Positions 49,444 to 58,861 of a stretch of DNA of 64,000 nt are shown piece by piece. The position numbers were made by a program, and so were the translations under genes. How positions within the stretch are numbered: the stretch's first letter is position 1; every line of letters starts with the position of its first letter. The DNA is taken from positions 62,001 through 126,000 of the forward strand of contig NZ_MVOL01000016.1 in the NCBI RefSeq assembly GCF_002018875.1. The letters run 5' to 3'. The stretch is from Pseudomonas sp. MF4836. GTDB taxonomy: Bacteria > Pseudomonadota > Gammaproteobacteria > Pseudomonadales > Pseudomonadaceae. Below the pieces are notes generated by a model, which was given only the letters and a program-made list of their open reading frames with translations, ran no database searches and was not told the DNA's origin.

Positions 49444-51690
49444 ATGTCGTTCCCTTCGCTGCGTCCTATCGCCCCTTTCCTGCTGTCCAGTTGCTGCCTG
49501 CTGCCCTTGGCCGTGCACGCCGCGGTGGAGGCCGAGAACGTCCCGCAACTGGGGCTGGAACTGCCGGTTCAGAGCATCGTCGCCACCGCCAAGGAAGAGA
49601 CCAAGCAGGCACCCGGGGTGTCGGTGATTACCGCCGAAGACATCAAGAAGCGCCCGCCGGCCAACGACTTGTCGCAGATCATCCGCACCATGCCCGGGGT
49701 CAATCTGACCGGTAACTCCACCAGCGGCCAACGCGGCAATAACCGACAGATCGACATTCGCGGTATGGGCCCGGAAAACACCCTGATCCTGGTCGACGGC
49801 AAGCCGGTGGGCAGCCGCAATTCGGTGCGCTACGGCTGGCGCGGCGAGCGTGACAGCCGGGGCGACACCAACTGGGTGCCGGCCGACCAGGTGGAGCGCA
49901 TCGAGGTGATTCGTGGCCCGGCGGCGGCGCGTTATGGCAACGGCGCGGCAGGCGGGGTGATCAATATCGTGACCAAGCAGGCCGGTACCCAGACCCACGG
50001 CAATGCCACGGTCTACACCTCCTTTCCCCAGCACGGCAGCGAAGGCGCGACCAAGCGCATGAGCTTTGGCCTCAATGGCTCGCTGACCGACACCCTGAGC
50101 TACCGGGTCTACGGCAATGTGGCGAAGACCGATGAGGACGACGCCGACATCAACGCCGGCCATGAGTCGGCGCGCACCGGCAACCAGGCCGGCACCCTGC
50201 CCGCCGGCCGCGAAGGGGTGCGCAACAAGGACCTCAACGGCCTGCTCAGCTGGCACCTGACTCCGGAGCAGACCCTGGACTTCGAAGCCGGCTTCAGCCG
50301 CCAGGGCAACCTCTACACCGGCGACACCCAGAACACCAACAGCAACGCCACGGTGAAGAGCCTGCTGGGCCACGAGACCAACCGCAGCTACCGCGAAAAC
50401 TACTCGCTGACCCATCGCGGCGAGTGGGATTTCGGCAGCTCCATGGCCTACCTGCAATACGAAAAGACCCGCAACAGCCGGATCAACGAAGGCCTGGCCG
50501 GCGGCACCGAAGGCATCTTCAGCAACAGCGGTTTCTACACCGCGGTGCTGCGTGACCTGACCGCCCACGGCGAGGTCAACCTGCCGCTGCACGCGGGTGT
50601 CGACCAGACCCTGACCCTGGGCAGCGAGTGGGTCCAGCAAAAGCTCGACGACCCCAGCGCCAACACCCAGAGCACCAGCGAAGGCGGCAGCGTCAGCGGC
50701 CTGACCAGCAGCGGCCGCAGCACCGACTCCTCGGCGCAGATTTTCTCGCTGTTCGCCGAGGACAATATCGAGCTGCTGCCCGGCACCATGCTCACCCCGG
50801 GGCTGCGCTTCGATCACCACAGCGTGGTCGGCGACAACTGGAGCCCGTCGCTGAACCTGTCCCACGCCCTGAGCGACAGCGTGACCCTCAAGGCCGGCAT
50901 TGCCCGCGCCTACAAGGCGCCCAACCTCTACCAGTTGAACCCCGACTACCTGCTCTACAGCCGCGGCCAGGGCTGCTACGGGCAGACCACCAGTTGCTAC
51001 CTGCAAGGCAACACCAACCTCAAGGCCGAAACCAGCGTCAATAAAGAGCTGGGCCTGGAGTACAAGGCCGACGGCGTGGTGGCGGGCCTGACCTACTTCC
51101 GCAATGACTACAAGAACAAGGTGGAGTCGGGCCTGGGTTCCGTGGGCAGCGCCAGCGGTGGCACCGGGGCCTATGCCAACGCCGCGGTCTACCAGTGGGA
51201 AAACGTGCCCAAGGCCCTGGTCGAAGGCCTGGAAGGCACCCTGACCCTGCCCCTGGCCGAGCAACTGACCTGGAACAACAACTTCACCTACATGCTGCAA
51301 TCGAAAAACAAGCAGACCGGCGACTACCTCTCGGTGACCCCGCGCTACACCCTGAATTCGATGCTCGACTGGCAGGCGACCCAGGACCTGTCGCTGCAAT
51401 TGAGCGTGGCTTGGTATGGCAAGCAAACCCCGAAAAAATACGACTACCACGGCAACCCCGTGACCGGCACCTCGAGCAATCAGCTCTCGCCCTATGCCAT
51501 CGCCGGCCTGAGCGGCACCTACGCCCTGACCCGCAACCTGAGCCTGACCGCCGGAGTCGACAACCTGCTGGACAAACGCCTGTACCGCGAAGGCAACGCC
51601 CAGGGCGTGACCAATATCGCCGGGGCCGGCGCCGCGACGTACAACGAACCGGGGCGCACGCTCTACACCAGCCTCACCGCGTCGTTCTGA
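49444..51690 (+). CDS. pfeA: TonB-dependent ferric enterobactin-type receptor
   Basis: 748 residues. Signal peptide (FLLSSCCLLPLAVHAA). TonB-box/plug region with SIVATAKEETKQAPGVSVIT (about 42-61) and IDIRGMGPENTLILVDGKPV. The plug motif IEVIRGPAAARYGNGAAGGV (about 156-175) leads to the 22-strand barrel, and it ends with the aromatic LYTSLTASF. The TNWVPADQVERIEVIRGPAA segment is typical of FepA/PfeA. The start at 49444 has GGAG eight bases upstream. Fur-like site and PfeRS genes upstream; an esterase follows. Confidence 0.88.
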   Translation: MSFPSLRPIAPFLLSSCCLLPLAVHAAVEAENVPQLGLELPVQSIVATAKEETKQAPGVSVITAEDIKKRPPANDLSQIIRTMPGVNLTGNSTSGQRGNNRQIDIRGMGPENTLILVDGKPVGSRNSVRYGWRGERDSRGDTNWVPADQVERIEVIRGPAAARYGNGAAGGVINIVTKQAGTQTHGNATVYTSFPQHGSEGATKRMSFGLNGSLTDTLSYRVYGNVAKTDEDDADINAGHESARTGNQAGTLPAGREGVRNKDLNGLLSWHLTPEQTLDFEAGFSRQGNLYTGDTQNTNSNATVKSLLGHETNRSYRENYSLTHRGEWDFGSSMAYLQYEKTRNSRINEGLAGGTEGIFSNSGFYTAVLRDLTAHGEVNLPLHAGVDQTLTLGSEWVQQKLDDPSANTQSTSEGGSVSGLTSSGRSTDSSAQIFSLFAEDNIELLPGTMLTPGLRFDHHSVVGDNWSPSLNLSHALSDSVTLKAGIARAYKAPNLYQLNPDYLLYSRGQGCYGQTTSCYLQGNTNLKAETSVNKELGLEYKADGVVAGLTYFRNDYKNKVESGLGSVGSASGGTGAYANAAVYQWENVPKALVEGLEGTLTLPLAEQLTWNNNFTYMLQSKNKQTGDYLSVTPRYTLNSMLDWQATQDLSLQLSVAWYGKQTPKKYDYHGNPVTGTSSNQLSPYAIAGLSGTYALTRNLSLTAGVDNLLDKRLYREGNAQGVTNIAGAGAATYNEPGRTLYTSLTASF

Positions 51691-51710
51691 CCCGCTTGCG
51701 AGATCGCCTG

Positions 51711-52802
51711 ATGAAACACTTTGCCCTTTGCCTCGCGCTGGCTTTGGCCCTGGCGGGCCCCACCGCCCAGGCGCAACCGGCGCCGGAACAGCCGATGGAC
51801 ACCCGGCTCTTGCAGCAGCCAGGCCTGGCCTACAGCTTCAACAGCCTGCTGCTGGATTCCGCCGACGGCCAGCGCCACTACCAGGTCTGGATCGGCCGCC
51901 CGCACCAGGCCGCGCCCAAGGATGGCTACCCGGTGCTGTGGATGCTCGATGGCAACGCCGCCCTCGGCGCGCTGGACGCCGGGCAGCTGCAAAAGCTCGC
52001 CGCCGGCCAGGCGCCGCTGCTGGTGGCCGTGGGTTACCAGACCCCGCTGCGCATCGAACGCACCGCACGCACCCGGGACTACACGCCCCAGTTGCCCGGA
52101 GCCGAGCAGAAAGACCCATTGACCGGCCAGCCCAGCGGTGGCGCCGAGGCTTTTCTTGAACTGCTGCGCCAACGCCTGCGCCCGGCGGTGGCGGCCCAGG
52201 CGCCCATCGACACCCATCGGCAAACCCTGTGGGGCCACTCCTACGGCGGGCTGCTGGTGCTGCACGCGCTGTTCACCCGCCCCGGTGAATTCGCCCATTA
52301 CGCGGCCGCCAGCCCGTCGTTGTGGTGGGGTGATGGCGCGATCCTCGGGCAACTCCCGGGCCTGGCCCAACGCCTGGACGGCCATCCCACGCAGTTGCTG
52401 CTGATGCGCGGCAGTGCCGAGCCCGCCACCCCCCGCGGCCCGTCGACCGAACCGGCGGATGCACGGGCCCGGCAGTTGGCCGGGGAGCTGCGCCAGATCC
52501 CGGGCCTGAGCCTGGACTACCACAGCTTCGACGGCCTGAGCCACGGCGAAACCCTGGGCGCGTCGCTGGCCTATGTGATGGAGCAGTTGTACTTGCGCTG
52601 GTCGTTCAGACTGCGCGCCGGCAGCGACCTCGCTTTCGCCAGCCGGCGCCGCAGCCCCCCCCGTCAAGGCCGAAAAAAAACCGTCGCCAATTTGCGTGCA
52701 GACCGCCTCCCTCCTGCAGGATTAGACTTTTCTCACACCCCACCCCGAGGAAGTCAGCATGTCCAAACCCACTCCGGCGAAAACCCGCCAGCAGCACAAT
52801 GA
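51711..52802 (+). CDS. pfeE: Siderophore esterase, PfeE/IroE-like
   Basis: 363 residues. Signal peptide (FALCLALALALAGPTAQA) places it in the periplasm. Alpha/beta hydrolase with nucleophile motif WGHSYGGLLVLHAL (about 177), oxyanion-region LWMLDGNAALGAL, and a C-terminal His in DGLSHGETLG. It should cleave the trilactone of ferric enterobactin to release iron, as PfeE does beside pfeA in P. aeruginosa. The last 55-60 residues (from about LRAGSDLAFASRRRSPP) are basic, low-complexity and longer than the family, and run 44 bp into the next gene. A frameshift near the C8 or A8 runs around 52650-52680 could explain this. Confidence 0.8.
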   Translation: MKHFALCLALALALAGPTAQAQPAPEQPMDTRLLQQPGLAYSFNSLLLDSADGQRHYQVWIGRPHQAAPKDGYPVLWMLDGNAALGALDAGQLQKLAAGQAPLLVAVGYQTPLRIERTARTRDYTPQLPGAEQKDPLTGQPSGGAEAFLELLRQRLRPAVAAQAPIDTHRQTLWGHSYGGLLVLHALFTRPGEFAHYAAASPSLWWGDGAILGQLPGLAQRLDGHPTQLLLMRGSAEPATPRGPSTEPADARARQLAGELRQIPGLSLDYHSFDGLSHGETLGASLAYVMEQLYLRWSFRLRAGSDLAFASRRRSPPRQGRKKTVANLRADRLPPAGLDFSHTPPRGSQHVQTHSGENPPAAQ

Positions 52803-52908
52803 CCGCGCCAATACCCTGAACCCCAATCGCGGGACTTCCGGCAACAACCCGGAAAACGCCAAGGCCCACGGCAATCGCGGCAAGCAACTGAACCCCAACC
52901 AGGCCTGA
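52759..52908 (+). CDS. Small Asn-rich hydrophilic protein
   Basis: 49 residues (MSKPTPAKTRQQHNDRANTL..., ending KQLNPNQA). Entirely hydrophilic, with a repeated NPN element (LNPNRG and LNPNQA), probably disordered. CGAGG lies 8 bp upstream. Small NPN-containing proteins of this kind are common in Pseudomonas, but their role is unknown to me. Confidence 0.65.
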   Translation: MSKPTPAKTRQQHNDRANTLNPNRGTSGNNPENAKAHGNRGKQLNPNQA

Positions 52909-52947
52909 CGCGAACTGCGTATCAGCCTCCCACGACAAGGGACTGTC

Positions 52948-54516
52948 ATGACCACGACTATCCGTTTTGCCGCACAAGGTGAACTGATCAGCCTGATGTT
53001 TGCCGCCTTTGGCATCCTGCCCCGTAGAGCAGCGCAGCGCAGCGAGGGCCTGGATGAGACCTGGAAAAAGTCTGTGCAAAAACAGCTGCAACGCTTGAAT
53101 CGGGAAGAAGGCGCATTGACCTCGAACCTGGCCAGCGCCATCGACCTGTTCAGCCGCAAGCTGTACACCTACCTGCCCACCGATACCCGGGTGGTGGGCT
53201 GTACTGGCGAAGTCTTGAGCGACTTGTATGAGACCTATAACGAGCTGATCAAAAACGAGGGCACCTTTCTCGATCAGGCCCAGACCCTGCGCTACTTCAT
53301 CACGGTCGAGGCGATTCCGGCCCTGGCCTTGTCCCTGACCAAGCACGGCATGACGTACCGCCTCGGTGACCTGAGGCTGTGCACCCCGGACGACGAGTGG
53401 TGGTATTTGCCGTCATGGAATGCCAAGGGCCAGATCTGCCTGCCCCTGGAAAAGGTCATGCGCTGGGCCTATCGCCTGTGTCGGCTGTCCCAGACGCGCT
53501 TTCATAACCCGCCCCAGTTGCAGGAGGATGAAAAAGCCGAGCGGCGCCTGAAAAGCGCCGTCCGCTGGGTACGGGGCAAGAACGTACCGTCGCTGTCGGA
53601 ACTGCACACGAACTTCAGCGACTCGTTCGACAACCTGGCACGCCATGGCCACCTCATCAGCGAGGCGGTACAAGACAGCATCCGCACGGCCCTGGTCTTC
53701 GCCCGTAGCGGCAGCTTCTTGATCAAGGCCCTGGTCGAGCAGTACGGCACGGAGTATGTGCAGCAGAGCTGTCATCAATACCAGTGCCACATCACGCGGC
53801 TGGCCGAAGACCTCCAGGGTTTCAAGGACCAGGCGAACGCCATGCTGGAGCAGGCGCCGGCGCCTTATGACCGGCGCCAGTTATGGGACAACGCCTGCGT
53901 CAACTATTGGCACGACGCCTACCAGAGGCTCAAGGGTGCCCAGCACGCCATCGGCCAGCGCCAGGAACAAGGCGGCCACGGTGCGCTGGCCGATGCCGAG
54001 TTGCAGGCCCTGGCCCGGGATTACGGAAAATTCAACGTCGGCATGGTTCTCGATCGCCTCGAACACCTGCGGCACTACTCGGCACCGGAACACTTCGCGC
54101 ACCTGCTGTATGCGGGGTTCGACCTCAAGCGCGCGCCGGACACCTGCTGGGCCGACATCGACGCCTACGCCAGCGAACTGCAGCGCCACGGCCTGAGCCA
54201 GCACCTGTGCTGGATGGAGCCCTGGCTGCGGGCCGCCTACCACTACCGGCGAGAGGACTACGCCGCCGCCCTGGGCTATTACCAGACAGCGTTCGACCTG
54301 GCCAAGTACCGCGCCGGCAAAAACCAGTACCCGCTGGTCAATCAATACATCGAGGTCGCGGCCAAACAGGACGCCGCCGTCAAGTTCAGGCAGGGCATCG
54401 AATGGGCCCAGTACCTGGGGCTCCAGGTCAGATGGCTGCGGGACGATGAACCGACCCCCGAAAAGCTGGAGTTCGTGCGCTACATGCACAAGATCGCCCG
54501 CTACGCCCAGCTGTAA
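52948..54516 (+). CDS. Unknown 522-residue protein
   Basis: Cytoplasmic protein with no signal peptide. The N-terminus has RFAAQGELISLMFAAFGILP and ends with TPR-like helices (LRAAYHYRREDYAAALGYYQ then TAFDLAKYRAGKNQYPLVNQ). The middle is helical with scattered Cys (RLCRLSQ, CHQYQCHI). I do not recognise a family. It is followed after 35 bp by a small CxxC protein that may be a partner. Confidence 0.55.
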   Translation: MTTTIRFAAQGELISLMFAAFGILPRRAAQRSEGLDETWKKSVQKQLQRLNREEGALTSNLASAIDLFSRKLYTYLPTDTRVVGCTGEVLSDLYETYNELIKNEGTFLDQAQTLRYFITVEAIPALALSLTKHGMTYRLGDLRLCTPDDEWWYLPSWNAKGQICLPLEKVMRWAYRLCRLSQTRFHNPPQLQEDEKAERRLKSAVRWVRGKNVPSLSELHTNFSDSFDNLARHGHLISEAVQDSIRTALVFARSGSFLIKALVEQYGTEYVQQSCHQYQCHITRLAEDLQGFKDQANAMLEQAPAPYDRRQLWDNACVNYWHDAYQRLKGAQHAIGQRQEQGGHGALADAELQALARDYGKFNVGMVLDRLEHLRHYSAPEHFAHLLYAGFDLKRAPDTCWADIDAYASELQRHGLSQHLCWMEPWLRAAYHYRREDYAAALGYYQTAFDLAKYRAGKNQYPLVNQYIEVAAKQDAAVKFRQGIEWAQYLGLQVRWLRDDEPTPEKLEFVRYMHKIARYAQL

Positions 54517-54551
54517 CCCATCCGCTGTATCGACCAAACCGGAGTTTGCCC

Positions 54552-54704
54552 ATGGCTTATTACCTCTACCAATGCGCCCAGTGCTACACCACCCTGTATG
54601 GCGACGCCCTGCCCGCCGGCGCGGCCTATACCTCCATCGTCAACGGCGAGCTGTGCTCCAGTTGCCAGGCACAGCAGGATCAGGATGAATATGACGACGA
54701 CTAA
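54552..54704 (+). CDS. Small CxxC protein
   Basis: 50 residues (MAYYLYQCAQCYTTLYGD..., then GELCSSCQAQQDQ). Two CxxC pairs suggest zinc binding, and the C-terminus is acidic. Starts 35 bp after the unknown 522-residue gene. Confidence 0.55.
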   Translation: MAYYLYQCAQCYTTLYGDALPAGAAYTSIVNGELCSSCQAQQDQDEYDDD

Positions 54705-54762
54705 GGTCCGAGCGGCATTTGTGTTTAAAATGCCGCCCCCTGCCCTTTGCCGACCCCACCCG

Positions 54763-55704
54763 ATGACCCCAGACGCCCTCGCTACCCTGCACGCCCATCT
54801 GCTCGACGCCCTGGCCACCCCGCCGACCGAGACCCGCCGCCTGTTCCATGGCCGCGGGCGCTGCTGGCCAGGGCTGGAGCAGGTGACGGTGGACTGGATG
54901 CAAGGGCTGGTGCTGGTGTCGCTGTTCAAGGAGCCCGAGCCCGGGCAACTGGACGCGCTGATTCAGCTGCTGCTGGGTATCAGCACCTCGCCGACGTGGC
55001 AGGCCTCGGGCGCCAGCCATTTGCTGCTGCAACATCGCTACCTGCCGGACAGCAGCGCGCAATGGCTGCTGGGCGAGGCGCTGGATGAGCTGACACTGGA
55101 AGAAGAAGGCCTGCGCTATCGGGTGGACCTGGGGCGCAAGCAGAACAACGGATTGTTCCTGGACATGCGCTACGGGCGCAACTGGGTCCGGGAAAACACC
55201 CAGGGCAAGCGCGTGCTCAACCTGTTCGCCTACACCTGCGGTTTCTCCGTGGCCGCCATCGAGGGCGGTGCCAGCCACGTGGTCAACCTCGACATGTCGC
55301 GCCCGGCCCTGAGCCGTGGCCGCGACAACCATCGGCTCAATGGCCACGACCTGAGCCGGGTGAGCTTTCTGGGGCATGACTTGTTCAAGTCCTGGGCCAA
55401 GGTCAAGAACGGCGGACCCTATGACCTGGTGATCATCGACCCGCCGTCGTTTCAAAAAGGCAGCTTTCTGTTGAGCAAGGATTACCCAAGGGTGCTGCGA
55501 CGGCTGCCGGAGCTGCTGACAAGCCAGGGCACCCTGCTCGCGTGCATGAACGACCCGGCCTTCGGCCCTGAGTTCTTGATCGACGGCGTGACCCGCGAGG
55601 CGCCGGGCCTGCATTTTCAACGGCGCCTGGACAACCCGCCGGAGTTCCCGGATATCGAGGCCGAAGCCGGCCTCAAGGCGCTGCTCTTTACCCTCGGGGA
55701 TTAA
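54763..55704 (+). CDS. Class I SAM-dependent rRNA methyltransferase-like protein
   Basis: 313 residues. SAM motif I VLNLFAYTCGFSVAAIEGGA (about 149-168) and catalytic motif YDLVIIDPPSFQKGSFLLSK (about 220-239) match the YccW/RlmI group that methylates C5 of cytosine in 23S rRNA; here DPPSF takes the place of the usual motif IV. No PUA domain, so shorter than RlmI. Start at 54763 chosen over 54730 because coding character begins there. Exact target base unknown. Confidence 0.78.
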   Translation: MTPDALATLHAHLLDALATPPTETRRLFHGRGRCWPGLEQVTVDWMQGLVLVSLFKEPEPGQLDALIQLLLGISTSPTWQASGASHLLLQHRYLPDSSAQWLLGEALDELTLEEEGLRYRVDLGRKQNNGLFLDMRYGRNWVRENTQGKRVLNLFAYTCGFSVAAIEGGASHVVNLDMSRPALSRGRDNHRLNGHDLSRVSFLGHDLFKSWAKVKNGGPYDLVIIDPPSFQKGSFLLSKDYPRVLRRLPELLTSQGTLLACMNDPAFGPEFLIDGVTREAPGLHFQRRLDNPPEFPDIEAEAGLKALLFTLGD

Positions 55705-55716
55705 ACCCGACCGGCT

Positions 55717-56337
55717 TCAGCGGGCATCGCCGTCACGGGGTTTATAGAAGCTGAATTTGCCGATCTTGGCCGTCTTCACGTATTCCCTGGCCCAGGCCGG
55801 CGAAGCGCTGCTGTCATGGAAATACATGGCGCCGTGGGTGCGATCCGGCAGTTGCTGGTTCAGGGCCTTGCGCGCGATTTCCTTGGCGACGGCGTACGGC
55901 GCGTCCTCTTCGACCTGGTCCGAACGCCCGTCGCACCACCAGGAAAACTGGCAGGCATGCTGCTCCGAACCCTGCTTGACCACCTCGCACACGGTGTCCG
56001 GAAAACCCTTGTGCCCCAGGCGATTGACCACCACATTGGCCACCGCTTCCATGTCGTCCGAGGTGCCGCCCTTGGCTTCCCAATAGATGCTGCGGGCGAG
56101 GCAGGTCAGGGCGTCGTCCAGCGGCGCCGCACCGGCCGGGTCCACCGCCTGGGCCTCACTCTGACTGATGGCCTCGACCTTGGCCGGTGGCGGTTCGCTG
56201 CCCTTGGCGGCGGCTTTCTGTTCCAGGACTTCGGCTTTGTCGACCGCGACCTGGGCGGCGGGTGCCTGATCGGCGGCAAAGACCTGGCTCGCGCAAAGCG
56301 TGAGGGCCAGGCAGGTGGCGACTAATAAGGGCTGCAT
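55717..56337 (-). CDS. Cell-wall hydrolase, SleB family
   Basis: 206 residues with a signal peptide (LLVATCLALTLCASQVFA). Hydrolase_2 (SleB) domain from about residue 75: LARSIYWEAKGGTSDDMEAV with the catalytic Glu in YWEA, then VVVNRLGHKGFPDTVCEVV, QFSWWCDG and HGAMYFHDSSASPAWAREY. Probably a periplasmic peptidoglycan hydrolase. The A/P-rich linker (25-70) is low complexity. Confidence 0.82.
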   Translation of the reverse strand: MQPLLVATCLALTLCASQVFAADQAPAAQVAVDKAEVLEQKAAAKGSEPPPAKVEAISQSEAQAVDPAGAAPLDDALTCLARSIYWEAKGGTSDDMEAVANVVVNRLGHKGFPDTVCEVVKQGSEQHACQFSWWCDGRSDQVEEDAPYAVAKEIARKALNQQLPDRTHGAMYFHDSSASPAWAREYVKTAKIGKFSFYKPRDGDAR

Positions 56338-56529
56338 GATCGAACCTTCCGGCTGCTACACAAGGGCCGCCGGGGCGGCGCAGTCTGCAGGCTGGTGGCC
56401 GTGGGTGGGCGGGCAATCGCCCAGTGCTCGACCGGGCTCATAGAATCGACACTGGCGGCGCACGATCATTCCACCCTGCCCGAAAAAACCTTGGCCATCC
56501 GGTGCCGCAAACGCCCGGGAGCCGGGGGC

Positions 56530-57381
56530 TCAGGGCGCGCCGAACAGCGCGGTCCAGTAGATCCCCGCGTCGCTTTTCGGGTCCACGGCGTAGGCCGCGC
56601 CCAATTCGCGAAAGGCCGGGTTCATCAGGTTGGCGCAGTGCCCGGGGCTGGTCAGCCAGCCGTCGAGCACCTTGCGCGCCGAATCCTGGCCGGCGGCGAT
56701 GTTCTCGCCGATCTGCCCGCCGGCATACCCCGCCAGCTCGGCCCGATCCCCCGGGGTGCGGCCGTCGCGGTCCTTATGATCAAAAAAGTTCTGGTTGGCC
56801 ATGGCCCGGCTATGACCTTCGGCAGCAGCCCCCAGTTGCGCGTTCCAGGCCAGCGGCGCGCTGGCGGCAAAGGCCTGGGCCCCGCATTGGCGAGGCTGGG
56901 CGCGGGCCGCGTTGAGCAACTGCAACAGCTGTTGCCCTTCTGCCTGCCAGTCTCCGAGGCGCGCCGCCAGCAATGGCCGGGCAAGGACGATGCGCCATTC
57001 ACGGCCTTCGCGGCTGACGCCGATGTCGACAAACTGCGGGTCGAGCACCACCTGGCAGAAGCTTTCCTGCACCGCCTGCATCGCCGCGGCGGCATCCCGT
57101 GGCCCGGACAAGCTGATGGCCTGCACATTGACCATGGGGTACGCGGCCCGGGTCAGGGCCTGCTGCAAATCACCGACACTGCCGGCAGACAGTACCAGGC
57201 GCGGGTCGCTGGTCAGCGGCGGCAGCTCGTGGGACACCTGGCCAGCGCAGCGCTGGAGCTGGCCGCGGTAGCTGTTGATCGACTGCACCAACTGCGCCTC
57301 GTCGGCGGCCATGGCCGGGGCGGCCAGCAACAGGCCGATGGACACCAGGGCCAGGCGCCCGAGGGATGAGATGACGTGCAT
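56530..57381 (-). CDS. CAP/SCP-domain secreted protein
   Basis: 283 residues with a signal peptide (ALVSIGLLLAAPAMA). C-terminal CAP (SCP/PR1) domain: LLNAARAQPRQCGAQ, LAWNAQLGAAAEGHSRAMAN, FFDHKDRDGRTPGDRAELAG, GENIAAGQDSARKVLDGWLT and SPGHCANLMNPAFRELGAAY, with the CAP His/Glu residues in GHS, FFDHKD, GENIAAG and SPGHCANLM. Start at 57381 chosen for the signal peptide. Function of bacterial CAP proteins is poorly known. Confidence 0.82.
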   Translation of the reverse strand: MHVISSLGRLALVSIGLLLAAPAMAADEAQLVQSINSYRGQLQRCAGQVSHELPPLTSDPRLVLSAGSVGDLQQALTRAAYPMVNVQAISLSGPRDAAAAMQAVQESFCQVVLDPQFVDIGVSREGREWRIVLARPLLAARLGDWQAEGQQLLQLLNAARAQPRQCGAQAFAASAPLAWNAQLGAAAEGHSRAMANQNFFDHKDRDGRTPGDRAELAGYAGGQIGENIAAGQDSARKVLDGWLTSPGHCANLMNPAFRELGAAYAVDPKSDAGIYWTALFGAP

Positions 57382-57472
57382 GAAAACCTCCGTGGGCTGA
57401 GTGCGCCCATGATGCGCGATCTCCCCCCGGGCGGTGCAAGGGCTTTTCAGCCCATGGCGCCAGTGCGCGGGG

Positions 57473-58084
57473 TCAGTGCGCGTGGGCGGCGGACGCTGGC
57501 GCCTGGACGAACAGCTCCAGCCCCAGGTTGCGGGCAAGATCCAGGTGCGGGCGGGGGTCGCGGCTTTCCGAGTCGAGCAGCAAGTGCGAGCTGGCGACGC
57601 GGGCGCCGCAGTAATCAAAGATGCCGTGGTCGATCTGGGTCTGCATCGCCTTGGCATAACCATGGCGCTCGAAGGTGCCGGCGTCGGCGCCGCCCAGGGC
57701 CAGCAGGTGCACGTTCAGGTGGCGCAGTTTTTTCAGCAGCTTGGCCTCGGGGCTGTAATCAAAGGCCCAGCCGTTGGCGAACACACGGTCGATCCAGCCC
57801 TTGAGCAGCCCCGGCATCGACCACCAGTACACCGGGTAGACCAGCACCAGCGCGTCGGCGCCGTCGATTCGGACCTGCTCGGCGGCAACATCGGCCGGCG
57901 GCGCGACCTGCTGGCGGTGCACCGCGTGGTCACCGGGGTTGAACCTGGGGTCGAAACCCTGGGCCGACAGGTCGGCGATTTCCCAGGTATGTCCTGCTTC
58001 GGCCAGACCAGCGGCAACCTGCGCCGCCAGGCTGTGGGTCAGGGACATCGGGTCGTGATGGGCGACAACGATCAGGGCATGCAT
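57473..58084 (-). CDS. NAD(P)H:quinone oxidoreductase, flavodoxin-like
   Basis: 203 residues of the NQO1/MdaB/YheR type. N-terminal LIVVAHHDPMSLTHSLAAQV (about 4-23) binds FMN phosphate, and DALVLVYPVYWWSMPGLLKG then WIDRVFANGWAFDY is the diagnostic active-site stretch. Divergent from a TetR gene that likely represses it. Probably reduces quinones or electrophiles. Confidence 0.82.
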   Translation of the reverse strand: MHALIVVAHHDPMSLTHSLAAQVAAGLAEAGHTWEIADLSAQGFDPRFNPGDHAVHRQQVAPPADVAAEQVRIDGADALVLVYPVYWWSMPGLLKGWIDRVFANGWAFDYSPEAKLLKKLRHLNVHLLALGGADAGTFERHGYAKAMQTQIDHGIFDYCGARVASSHLLLDSESRDPRPHLDLARNLGLELFVQAPASAAHAH

Positions 58085-58199
58085 GGTTCAGGCTCCACAG
58101 AGGTTGAAAGGCAGATTGAGGGCACGGGGTCGGCCCTATACACTGCGCAAGCTACGATTAGTAAGTTAATCACCATAAGTTACTTTTGGTATATAAGTC

Positions 58200-58829
58200 A
58201 TGTCAAGCGATCTCAACCCGCCACCGTCCGAAACCGCCCCGCCTCGTCGCCGCCTGACGCGGGAAGATCGCCTGCGCCAGCTGCTCGACGTCGCCTGGCA
58301 ACTGGTCCGCGAGGAAGGCACCGAAGCCCTGACCCTGGGCCGGCTGGCCGAGCAGGCCGGGGTGACCAAGCCGGTGGTGTATGACCACTTCAGCACCCGG
58401 CCGGGGCTGTTGGCGGCGCTGTACCAGGACTTCGATCAACGCCAGACCGCCGTGATGGACGCCGCCCTGGAGCGCAGCGAAGCCACCCTCGACAGCCGCG
58501 CCCGGGTGATCGCCGCGTCCTATGTGGCCTGTGTGTCGCTGCAGGGGCGGGAGATCCCCGGGGTGATCGCGGCCCTGGCCAGTTCGCCGGAGCTGGAGCA
58601 GATCAAGGGTGAATACGAGGCGATCTTCATCGAAAAATGCCGCCGCGCCCTGGCTCCGTTCGCCGCTGGCAACGGTATCGGCGACGCCCCGCTGCGGGCC
58701 ATGCTCGGCGCCGCCGAAGCCCTGTCCCACGCGGCCGCGAACGGTGAGATCAGCGCCCTGCAAGCCGAAGACGAATTGTTTGAAATCATCCGCGCCCTGG
58801 TCCAGCGAAGCGCCGCTGGCAGCCAGTGA
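58200..58829 (+). CDS. TetR-family regulator of the quinone reductase
   Basis: 209 residues. Helix-turn-helix EEGTEALTLGRLAEQAGVTK then PVVYDHFSTRPGLLAAL (about 37-75). C-terminal TetR ligand domain. The 115-bp gap to the divergent gene holds ATTAGTAAGTTAATCACC then ATAAGTTACTTTTGG, where AAGTTA recurs as possible operator halves. Confidence 0.82.
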   Translation: MSSDLNPPPSETAPPRRRLTREDRLRQLLDVAWQLVREEGTEALTLGRLAEQAGVTKPVVYDHFSTRPGLLAALYQDFDQRQTAVMDAALERSEATLDSRARVIAASYVACVSLQGREIPGVIAALASSPELEQIKGEYEAIFIEKCRRALAPFAAGNGIGDAPLRAMLGAAEALSHAAANGEISALQAEDELFEIIRALVQRSAAGSQ

Positions 58830-58861
58830 CCCGCGCCCTTTTTCCAGCGGCGGAGCACGCC

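Noticed and set aside
49438..51450. 670-codon minus-strand frame opposite pfeA
   Set aside because: Antisense shadow; pfeA has clear plug and barrel motifs.
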